Assembly (NCBI RefSeq): GCF_036323735.1 | Contig: NC_086040.1 | Location: 58,052,391-58,116,390, forward strand | DNA length: 64,000 nt | DNA from: Rattus norvegicus | Taxonomy: Eukaryota > Chordata > Mammalia > Rodentia > Muridae | Direction: 5' to 3' | Part shown: piece by piece, positions 54,531-64,000 of the stretch | How the letters are laid out: every line of letters starts with the position of its first letter | Numbering within the stretch: the stretch's first letter is position 1 | The notes under the pieces: generated by a model | What the model was told of the DNA's origin: nothing | What the model saw: only the letters and a program-made list of their open reading frames with translations | Databases searched by the model: none | Made by a program: the position numbers and the translations under genes

Positions 54531-57500
54531 TTCCTGTTTACACTTTGAATGTTATTCCCTTTTCCAGGTTATCAGCTCATAAGCCCCTTAACCCTTCCCC
54601 CTACTCCTCTGTTAGGGAGTTCACATTCCCACCCACAGCCTCTCCACACTTCCCAACAATCCGCTACACTGGGGTACAACCTTGACAGAAATAAGAGCTT
54701 CTCATTACATTTTTTTCCAAGCAAGACCATCCTTTGCTACATGCAGTAGGAACCATGGGTCAGTCCATGTACAGTCTTTCTGTTGTGGTTTGATCCCTGG
54801 ACACTCTGGTTGGTTGGCACTGTTATTATTATGGGGTTAAAAATCCCTTCAGCTCTTTCAATCCTTTCTCTAATTCCTCCAACTGGAGTCTGGTTCTTGG
54901 ATCAGTGGTTTGCTGATGGCGTTTGCCTCGGTTTTGACATATTCTGGCTGTGTCTCTCAGGAGGGATCAATATCCAGTCATTGTCAGCCTGCACTTCTAA
55001 TCTTCATCTATCTTATCTAGTTTTGGTGTCTGTATACGTCTGGGCTACATGTGGTCCAGGCTCTGGATGGCAGGTCCTTCAGTTTCTGCTATAAAGTTTG
55101 CCTCCTTATCCCCTCCTGTGGGTATACTTCCCCTTTTAAAGAAAGAGTGAAGCATCTGCATTTTGGTCATCCTTCCTGAGTTTCATGTGGTCTGTGTATT
55201 GCATGATGTGTAATTCAAGCTTTTTGGCTTATATCTGCTTATCAATGAATGCATACCAAGTGTGTGTTTCTGTGATTGAGTAACATCACTCAGGATGATA
55301 TTTTCTAGTTCATTTTACTTGCCCAGAATTTCATAAAGTCATTGTTTTGATAGCTAAGTAATATTCCATTGTGTAGATGTACCACATTTCTGTATCCATT
55401 CCTCTATTGAAGGGCATCTGGGTTCTTTCCAGCTCCTGGCTTTTATAAATAAAGCTGCTATGATCAGAGTAGAATATATTTCACGGTAGTATGTTGGACC
55501 ATATTTTGGGTATATGCCCAAGACTGGTATAGCTGGGTCCTCAGGTCATGGAATGTCCAATTTTCTGAGGAACCTCCAGAGTGATTTCCAGAATGGTTGT
55601 ACCAGTCTGCAGTCCCACCAACGATGGAGGAATGTTCCTCTTTCTCCACATCCTCGCCAGCATTTGCCGTCACCTGAGATTTATATCTTAGCCATTATCA
55701 CTGGTATGATGCACAATTTCAGATTTATTTTGATTTTAATTTCCCTGATGACTAAGGATGTTGAACTTTTATTTAGGTGTTTTTTGGCCATTTGATAACC
55801 TTCAGCTGAGAATATTTTGTAATTCACTGTACCCAATTTTATTAGTATATTTTTTGCTTTCTAGGGTCTAACTTCTTAAGTTCTTTGTATATTATGGATA
55901 TTATCCTCTATCAGATATAAGATTGGTGAAAAAGTTTTCCCAATCTGTTGGTTGTAGTTTTGCCCTAATGACGGTGTCTTTTGCCTTACAGAACCTTGGT
56001 GTTTTATGAGGTCCTATTTGTCAATTATTGATCTTAGAGCATAAGTCATTGGTGTTTTGTTCAGGAAATTTTCTCCAGTGCCCATGTGTTGAAGATTCTT
56101 CCCCACCTTTTCTTCTATTAGTTTGAGTGCATCAGTTTTGATGTGTAGGTCTTTTATTCACTTGTTCTTAAGCTTTGTACATGGTCACAATAATGGAATA
56201 ATTTGCATTCATCTACATGCTGACTTCCAGTTGAACCAGCACTATTTTTGGAAAATGCTGTTTCTTCATTTGGATGGTTTTATCTCCCTAACCAAATATC
56301 AAATGATAGGTGTGTGGGCTCATTTCTGGGTCTTCAATTCTATTCCACTTGTACAACCATCTGTCTCTGTACCAATACTATACAGTATTTATCACTATTG
56401 CTCTGTAATTCTGCTTGAGTTCAGGGGTGATGATTCCCCCAGAAGTTCTTTTATTGTTGAGGATAGTTTTAGCTATCCTGGCTCTTTCTTAATCCAAATG
56501 AATTTTCAAATTGCTCTTTCTATCTCTATTAAAGAAGTGAGTTGTAATTTTGATGGAGATTGCATTGAATGTGTAGATTGCTTTTGGCAAAATGGTCATC
56601 TTTAGTATATTAATCCTGTCAATCCATGAGCATGGAAGCTCTTTCTATCTTCTGAGATCTTCCTCAATTTCTTTCTTCAGATACTTGAACTTCTTGTCAT
56701 ACAGATCATTCACCCGCTTGGTTAAACTTACACCAAGATATTTTATATTATTTGGGACTATGTGAAGTGTGTGATTTCATTATTTTCTTTCTCAGCCTGT
56801 TTATCCATTGAGGAGAGGGAAGCTACTGGTATGTTTGAGTTAATTTTATACGCTGACACTTTGCTGAAGTTATTTATCAGGTTAAGTAGTTGTCTGGTGG
56901 AACTTCTGGGGTCACTTAAGTACACTATCATATCATTTGCAAATAGTGATATTTTGATTTCTTCCATTCCAATTTGTATCCCTTTGACCCCCTTTTGCTG
57001 TGTGCCTGCTCTGGCTATGACATTGAGTCCCATATTGAATACGTAGGGAGAGAGTAGGCAGCCTTGTCTTGTCTCTGATTTTAGTGGGGTTGCTTCCAGT
57101 TATTCTCCATTTAATTTGATGGTATATACAGGTTTGCTGTATATTTCTTACACTATGTTTTGATATGAGCTTCAATTCGTGATTTTTCCAGGACTTTTAT
57201 CCCCAAGGGTTGTTGAATTTTGTCAAATGCTTTCTCACCATCTAGTGAAATGACCTTGTGCTCTTTATCTTTGAGTTTGTTTACATGATGGATTTCATTT
57301 ATGAATTTTCCTATATTAAACCATCCTTCCATCCCTGGGTTCAAGTCTACTTGATCATGATGGATGATTTTTTGATGTATTCTTAGTTTCTGTTTGCAAG
57401 AAATTTATTGATTATTTTTTCGTCAATATTCATAAGGGAAATTGGTCTGAAGTTCTCTTTCTGTGCTGAGTCTTTGTGTAGGTTAGGTATCAGAGTAGTT

Positions 57501-58668
57501 GTGGACTCATATAAGGAATTAGCTAGTGCTCAGACTATTTCAATTTTGTGGAAGAGTTTTGACAATATTAGTATGAGGTCTTCTAAGAAGGTCTGATAGA
57601 ATTCTGCACAAAACCCATCTCAACCTGGGCTCTGTTTGGTTGGGAAAATTTTAAATTCTGCTTCTATTTCCTTAGGAGTTATGGTGTTGTTTAGATAGAT
57701 TATTTGTTCCTGATTTCACTTTGCTACCTGTTATCTGTCTACAAAATTGTCCATTTCCTCCAGATTTTGCAGTTTTTTTGAATATAGGCTGTTATAGTAC
57801 AAGCTGATGATTTTTTTTTAATTTCTTTAGATTCTGTTGTTATGTCTCCCTTTTCATTTCTGATTTTGTAATTTGGATACAGTCTATTTGACCTCTGGTT
57901 ATTTTGGCTAAGGGTTTAACTATCTTATTGTTTTTCTCGAAGAAACAGCTCCTGGTTTTGTTGATTCTTCTTATCGTCCTTTTCATTTCTACTTCATTGA
58001 TTTCAGCTCTGAGTTTTATAATTTCCTGTGTTCTACCCCCCTTGGGTTTACTTAGTTCTTTTTGTTCTAGAGCTTTTACATCTGCTATCAAGCTCCTGAC
58101 ATATGCTCTCCCCTGTTTTTTCTCCCAAGCACTCAGAGCTATGCTTTCCTCTTAGCTCTGTTTCCCTGTGTCACATATGTTTGGGAATGTTTATCTTCTT
58201 TTTCATTAAGTTCTAAGAAGTCTTTAATTTCTTTATTTTTTCCTTCACCAAGTTGTCATGGAGTAAAGCATTTTTCAACTTCCACGTATACGTGAGTTTT
58301 CTATCATTATTGTTTTTGTTGAAGACCAGTCTTAGTGTGTGGTGATCTGATAGAATGCATGGGATTATTTCTATCTTCCTGTATCTGTTGAGGCCTGTTG
58401 AGGGATCGATTATGTGGTCAATTTTGAAGAAGTTTCCCGAGATCATGAGAAGAATGTATATCCTTATTTTTTAGAATGGAATGTTCTATAAATATCTGCT
58501 GAATCCATTTGGTTCATAACTTTATTGCTTTCTATACATCTCTGTTTAATTTCTGTTTCCAATATCTCTCCAGTAGTGAGGGTGGATTGTTGAAATCTCC
58601 TACTATTATCATGTCAGGTGCATTGTGTTTTTAACTTTAGTAAGGTTTCTTTTATAAAACCTCAGAAT
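54531..58668 (-). mobile_element. old 5'-truncated L1, decayed
   Basis: On the minus strand the 3' UTR (54531-55200) is followed in gene order by ORF2 to about 58668, ending inside the endonuclease domain: the GGAGATTTCAAC block equivalent to VGDFN is at 58588-58599. Recognisable blocks include the FANDMIVYLSDPRSSTRQLL segment (56.9 kb; FADD changed to FAND), EGWFNIGKFINEIHHVNKLK (57.3 kb), NKTRSCFFEKNNKIVKPLAK (58.0 kb) and SGNFFKIDHIID (58.4 kb). Many frameshifts and stops, no product expected. Confidence 0.94.
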
Positions 58669-58847
58669 TTCTGGTGAATCATTTTTATTGCACAAATGCA
58701 AATGTAAATATAACATTCTGGTTCTTGAGTTGACTTTCTGGATATTTAACAGGGAGAGGCAAGGCCTCCCTCTCTAACTAGAGAGCTAACTATACAAATA
58801 CTGAAACTACTAATGAAAAGAAGTTGCTTTAAAAATATTTCAAATTA

Positions 58848-58929
58848 GGGCTGGGGATTTAGCTCAGTGGTAGAGCGCTTACCTAGGAAGCGCAAGGCCC
58901 TGGGTTTGGTCACCAGCTCCGAAAAAAAA
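58848..58929 (+). mobile_element. ID SINE with 15-17 bp target duplication
   Basis: GGGCTGGGGATTTAGCTCAG, 'gaagcgcaaggccctgggtt' and CACCAGCTCC, then an A-tail. AATATTTCAAATTA precedes it (58831-58847) and recurs after the tail (to 58942). Confidence 0.97.
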
Positions 58930-58942
58930 ATATTTCAAATTA

Positions 58943-61760
58943 AAAATGTAGTCATTTTCTGTGCTGTCTGTGGGAAGGTTGTTTATTTGTTTTTGTTTGT
59001 AGGTTTGTTTTAATTTTATGTGGAGAAATATTTACAGTAGAAATAATAAGTGTGAAATGCATCACAATAGAATCCTATGCATTCCAGCATTTTTTATACA
59101 AAGCAGAGTACACTGAATGGTCACGTCTGTACAACAGCACTCATGCTTCATAATTGTCAGAGCTTTAAGTCTACCCTATGTTCTCTACACTTAGATTTTT
59201 ATAACTTTTGCATGTATGGGTAAGGTCTAATCTAATAGATCTAATATGCTAATATACCTGACTATGTCCCCTGCCCCCATGAGAAAACTATGTATTGTTT
59301 ATCTTTTTTTGTTTTTGTTGATGTTTTGGGGAGCCGTGTTTTTCATTATCACCTATAGAAAATTAATCTAGTGATCAATTAGTGAATAGATACAAAAATT
59401 ATTTATTGTGGTGAGAAATTCCCAAAAATAGAGTGTACATAAAGGTAAATCTAAAATGTTTGTGGGTAGACATGCACACAAGCTCATGACCCATGTAGCT
59501 GACAAGCATTCCACACAAAATCAACTTAAGTGATTTGGGAAATTAACTTATTCACACAAAAGAAAACTCATAGGGAATACATTTTTTTCTTAGCCATGTT
59601 TATAAGCGACCAAATGGTGAGGCAGGATGTAAACAAATACTTTATCCTTCATTTTTGTTTATTCTAACAATTTAATTCATGTACAATGTCCATGTGCACT
59701 TTTTCTATTGTGTTTCTCTGTGTCTCTGCCTCTGCATGAATATATAGGCACACATTTGTTTGTGGCATACTTGTGTGTGCGTGTGTATGTGTGTGTATGT
59801 GGGTGTGTGTCTTATATGGTATTTATGAACATAGGTAACATGTTTATTTATTTATAATTTGGAAACACTGAAACCCACATTTGATTTGTGGCTCAACCAT
59901 TTGCTGATCTTCTCACATACGTCTGATATTTCATTATAGCAAGTGAATAGAGACAGAGCCTAACAAGCTGGTGATATCTCCTTCTCTACTCTTGTCAGGA
60001 AAAAGTGGTGTATATTTTGGCAAGAAAACCCAAACTTCAGCAAAGACATATACACCCAACAATACAGGAGACGACATCTCATTTGAAGGGAAAAGTTATC
60101 AGACTGGGAGAAAAATGAGTTTGCCACATTCCAATATTTGAGGGAGATGAGACTGAACTTCAGAAGATATTATGGGGACAGGCAGAATCCCCAAGGAACC
60201 AAAGTAAGCTAAACCCTGGAGCTTCTCATTACACGAGAGCTCAGACACTGGTAAGGATGGTGAACATAATGATAAGAACTTTGCAGTCCATACTCAGTCT
60301 CCATATAAGGCTACAATGTGAACAGGATGAGAAGGAGTCAGCACCACAGCGCTATAAGCTACTTTACAAGTTACATTGTGAAAAACAGAGTGTAACTATA
60401 GACAGAAGAGAAGGATGATATTTGAAAACAGACAAGGCTGTGCTGGAACTGAACAGTTTTCCATGTAAGTAACCAAACAAGCACACAGCAGGTGCCATAT
60501 GCAACAGTGAGCAAAGAGGAATGAACTGCATACATACTATGTGTACAGAAATACAGGTTGTTTGGTGGATTTTTAAGATGTTGAGGTGAGAGAATAGGAA
60601 GGAATTTCTATCAAGAAAGGCACCATGTCTTGCTCTTAGAACTCACATTCAAGAGACTGAGGGAGAAAAATTAGGAATTTCCGGTTAGCCTGGACTACAT
60701 ATCCAGACAATACATCTTTTATTTTTTTCTTTATTTAAATCAATAGTCTGATGATAGGATATCATGAACAATAATAAGAAAACCGACATTTAATGCCTAC
60801 GCAGTGATACTCCTGCTAAGAAAACATGTTATGTAAATAGACAGGAACTATTAAGTTACAAATACCAGCTGTCATATTGAAAGTTGTGGCATGAAGGGGT
60901 CTGATGTTGTTTGGTTGATCCTTCTTCACTTTCATGGATCACTGTACACATCTTAAAATCTTCTCTGACGACCTCGTTACTGTGCAGACATCGAGATGTG
61001 CCTTGCCTTAATTCTATGTATTAAAACCAGTAATCATTTATTTATCAAATGATTATTTGATTTTACTTAATCTTCAAAAATGATGAGTCTTGAGGAAATG
61101 ATACCTTTGTTGTGTGGGTTTGAATATTCATAATAGCAATCAGAGGATAATCAGGGCCCAACACACACACAGGGTGGTTGGAGAGACTATACCTGTGTCA
61201 TCAGGAAAGCATAGAGATGAGTGGATTGATCAGTTTTTCTGTATAACATTCATAACTAGTTAATGATAAGAATGGTTAAACGTCGAGATACACTCAAGGT
61301 TTTCTTTTCCTTCGTTTGAATGATTGCTTATACAGCATGTGAAACTGAACTTAAACCCAAGGTAAATCTTCTGCCTGAGCTTCATTAGTGCCAGTACTAC
61401 ATGTTTCCACCTTCTATTTTAAGTATTTGTACACTTGGCTCAATGCTTAGCACCCTTTGAAAAATCCCCTGGTGCTAAGAGAGAAAGTATTAGCTATGAA
61501 ATTATGTGAGAAAAAATATTTTCTAAGCTTTGATTTTTGTGATTGCAGACAAAGACTTTGACTCTGATGTAACTGAGCCTCTAAAATACTAAAAAAATAA
61601 TGTCTCTCATCTGCAAGAATCCTACTAATAGCTTACTGCTCTGTGTTTCTGGAGATGAGTGTCAATTGTGTCAATTGCTCTTTGTGGCAGGAAAAGGGCT
61701 TGTCTGTCAAATGCTTTGCAAATGCCAAGAACTGTGAGGTCCCTGGAGAATGCTTCCTCT
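58943..61760. other. unassigned AT-rich non-coding DNA
   Basis: No gene recognised. A TG microsatellite lies at 59767-59812. Near 59570 a short HTKEN-like translation faintly recalls a zinc-finger linker but has no C2H2 context. Confidence 0.35.
59767..59812. repeat. degenerate (TG)n microsatellite
   Basis: TGTGTGCGTGTGTATG-type units. Confidence 0.85.
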
Positions 61761-61764
61761 GTTC

Positions 61765-61910
61765 GCCCTCATTCTGCTCTCATAGCCTTTGCTATGAGCA
61801 CCCGTCCATCTCTACACACCCCCATGTACTACTTTCTGGTGAACTTATGTATCCTGGAAATTGGTTACACTGGCTCTGTCATACCCAAGATATGGAGAGC
61901 CTTGTAAGTG
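61765..61910 (+). pseudogene. olfactory receptor pseudogene fragment (TM1 end to TM2)
   Basis: Olfactory receptors are seven-helix odorant GPCRs of about 310 residues. In the frame covering 61765-61907 the translation gives SALIAFAMSTRPSLHTPMYY followed by FLVNLCILEIGYTGSVIPKI. LHTPMY(Y)FL is the diagnostic first intracellular loop/TM2 motif of the family, and LEIGYT-x-VIPK is typical of TM2. Upstream the frame is disturbed, with no glycosylated N-terminus or complete TM1. Downstream it stops after WRAL and at about 61938 the sequence becomes L1. About 45 codons remain, so it is a broken fragment. The L1 insertion, or a deletion near it, may account for the missing part. Confidence 0.85.
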
Positions 61911-61937
61911 AGATCTGAGGAGTCTTTCAGGAGGGAT

Positions 61938-62480
61938 GTGCATTTTTCTGATCACTAAGGATGTTGAACATGTCTTGATGTGTTTCTCAGCTATTGAGAT
62001 ACCTCAGTTGAAAATTCTTGGTTTACCTCTCTAACCCAGTTTAAAAGTTGGGTTACTTGGTTGTCTGGGGGTTTACATTTCTGAATTATTTCTATATTTT
62101 TTATTATGGCACTCTACCAGATATAGGGTTGAATAAAGTCTTTTCCAAATGTGTAGATTTCTGTTTTGTACTATTGGCAGTGTACTTTGGTTTGAAGAAA
62201 GTTTTCAGATTGATGAGATTTCATATATTGACTGGTTATTCTAGAGTTTGAAACTTTGGTTCTTTCTTCTGAAAACTTTCTCCTGTGCAACTGTTTTCTA
62301 GGCACTTTCTGACACTTTGCCTTCTATTTTCTTCTCCATATATGGTTTTATGTCAATTTCCTTGATGCACTTGGACTTGAAATTGAAGAAAGAGATAAAA
62401 TGGATAAATTGGCATTCACCTACATCCAGATCAGCAGTTGGGATACCATCATTTCTTAAAATAATTTCAATTATGTACAA
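61938..62480 (-). mobile_element. L1 ORF2 fragment, inverted relative to the adjoining L1
   Basis: On the minus strand it follows ORF2 text equivalent to about 34.1-34.65 kb of the intact copy: the KEIDIKPYMEKKI region, then an 'acactgccaatagtacaaaa' block, 'gctgagaaacacatcaagac' and ATGTTCAACATCC. It is diverged, without a usable frame. Confidence 0.75.
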
Positions 62481-63216
62481 TATACTTAGTCATCAGGGAA
62501 TTGGAAATCAAAACAAACGTAAGATTCCACCTCACATCAGTCAGAATGGCTAAGATCAAAAACTCATGTGACAGTATATTCTGGTGAGGATGTGGAGAAA
62601 GAGGAACACTCCTATATTTTTGTTATGATTGCAGACTGGTACAACCTCTCTGTAAATCCGTCCTGACTTTCCTGAAAAATTAGACATTGTAGTGCCTGAG
62701 GAAACAGATATACCTCCCCTGGACATATACACAAAAGATGCTCCAACATACAACAAACGCACATGTTACACCATGTTCAAAGCAACCTTATTCATAATAT
62801 CCAGAAGCTGGAAAGAACCCAGATGTCCTTCAACAGAGGAATGGATACAGAAAATGACATATATTTACCCAATGATTACTACTCAGCTGTCAAAAACAAT
62901 GAGTGCATAAAATTCATAGGCAAATGGGTGGACGTAGAAAATATCATCCTGAGTGAAGTTACCCAATCACAGAAAAACACACATAGTACACAATCATTGA
63001 TAGGTTGATATTACCCTAAATACTCAAATTACATCAGATACAATGCAAGACCACATGAAACTCAAGAAGGAGGACCAAAATGCAGATGATTCACTCCTTC
63101 CTTAAAAGAGGAACTAAAATATCCATAAGAGGGTTAGGGAGGCACTGTTTTAGGAGACTGAAGGAATGGCCATTCATAGTATGCCAGACATGCTGGGCAT
63201 ATATATATATGTGTGT

Positions 63217-63263
<47 letters not shown>

Positions 63264-63303
63264 TGTGTATATGTGTGTGTGTTTGTGTTTGTGTGCATAT
63301 ATG

Positions 63304-63337
<34 letters not shown>

Positions 63338-63860
63338 TGTATATACAAAAACATGATAAGATGGATGAAGCTAAGAGGTGCATGCTGACAGTAACTGGAT
63401 ATAGATCCCTTCTGAGATACGCAGCCAGAACATGTGAAAAACAGATGAGAATGCCAGCCGCAAATCAGTGAAATAAGAATTGGACCCCCTTTAGAGGGAT
63501 TAAGGAAAGGACTGAAGGTGCTGAAGGAGCTTGTAAAACCAAAAGTAAAAATGCCAACCAACCAGAGCTTCCACATACTAAACCACTACCCAAAGACTTA
63601 CATGGACTGACCCAGGGCTCCAACTGCATATGTTGGAGCGAATAGACTTACTGGGGCACCATTGAAAAGGGAAGTCTTGGTCCTACTAAGGTGGACGCTT
63701 CTTGTAGGGAAAGTACAGAGGGGTGCTCTAAGGAAGGGGAATGGCTGTGGAGGGGACAACCATTATAGAAGGGGAGGGGAAGAATTTAGGGCTGATGGAC
63801 AGGAACCCCAGAAGAAAATAACATCTGATATGTAAATAATAAAAATGGAAAAAGTTTAAT
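62481..63860 (+). mobile_element. L1 ORF2 3' end and 3' UTR, decayed
   Basis: It begins at the ORF2 position equivalent to about 34.62 kb of the intact copy (CTTAGTCATCAGGGAA) and continues in order: 'ggatgtggagaaagaggaac', ETDIPPLDIYTKDAPTYNKR (62.7 kb), 'aacccagatgtccttcaaca' and 'atcatcctgagtgaagttac'. Then comes a 3' UTR to an AATAATAAAAATGG end. Stops and indels have destroyed the frame. A TG/TATG simple repeat lies in the 3' UTR. Confidence 0.9.
63200..63343. repeat. (TA)-(TG)n-(TATG)n compound repeat
   Basis: A TATATA start, a TG run (63210-63256), mixed TG/TA, then a TATG run (63308-63342), all within the L1 3' UTR. Confidence 0.96.
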
Positions 63861-64000
63861 CTTACAGTTCTAAAATCTTAGTGTTCAATAAATATAGCTG
63901 TTGAGATTTTAAAACATTTATTTCCCATGAAAATTAATATTGTATATGCACATGGTATACAAGTGCTCACCAATATATTAGTTAGTTATATGGAGCCTGA
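63861..64000. other. unassigned DNA at window end
   Basis: Nothing recognisable. Confidence 0.3.

Noticed and set aside
50093..58668. Short L1 ORF2 pieces as separate genes
   Set aside because: They are disconnected fragments of two decayed L1s with frameshifts and stops.
3001..58930. ID elements read as tRNA genes
   Set aside because: They retain the tRNA-like A/B-box region but have A-tails and target duplications, so they are SINEs.
59540..59640. HTKEN-like translation resembling a zinc-finger linker
   Set aside because: No Cys2-His2 pattern nearby; a chance match.
1..64000. CRISPR array, operons or prokaryotic mobile systems
   Set aside because: No spacer-repeat pattern. The tandem repeats lack unique spacers, and the window is clearly mammalian.

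Overview
The window looks like rodent nuclear DNA, most likely rat (Rattus). It carries several rat-type ID SINEs with target-site duplications, B1/B2/B3/B4 SINEs, a young full-length rodent L1, many dinucleotide microsatellites and processed pseudogenes. There are no bacterial-style operons. No intact cellular protein-coding gene was found; the only long intact reading frames of convincing coding character are the two L1 proteins.

Layout. 1-28.9 kb is a gene-poor stretch of mostly unique DNA scattered with old L1 pieces, SINEs and two families of unnamed rodent repeat (called A and B here). It also holds an RPL19 processed pseudogene (10.4-10.9 kb), a 20-bp minisatellite grown inside a family A copy (11.2-11.6 kb), an IAP-like solitary LTR (19.5-19.9 kb) and large simple repeats. 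Between the repeats are several homeodomain-motif-rich unique patches that look like candidate conserved regulatory elements. 29.17-35.88 kb is a complete L1 with 5' UTR monomers, ORF1, ORF2, a G-rich 3' UTR, a poly(A) tail and a perfect 14-bp target-site duplication. It was inserted into an older family B repeat. 35.9-38.7 kb is a mosaic of family A and B repeats. 39.3-40.1 kb is a spindlin-family (Spin2/Ssty-like) pseudogene on the minus strand, broken by two apparent single-base deletions. A plausible 1-kb 5' intron and CRE-like sites lie upstream of it. 42-49 kb is unique DNA with SINEs, a URR1-type hAT relic and a B1 with an internal 29-bp tandem array. 49.2-58.7 kb is dominated by two old, decayed, 5'-truncated L1s on the minus strand, separated by about 850 bp of unassigned DNA and a large TTC/GAA tract. 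58.8-64 kb has an ID element, AT-rich unique DNA, an olfactory-receptor fragment (61.76-61.91 kb) and an L1 whose 5' part is inverted relative to its 3' part.

How it works together. The L1 proteins (ORF1p chaperone, ORF2p endonuclease/reverse transcriptase) explain much of the rest: the SINEs, the RPL19 copy and the L1 fragments are all products of target-primed reverse transcription. I did not find a convincing undescribed multi-gene system. The best leads are the intact L1, the spindlin relic with possible remnants of its own promoter and intron, the candidate regulatory patches, and minisatellites seeded from inside dispersed repeats. Species, repeat subfamily names and conservation are inferred from recognition and were not computed.
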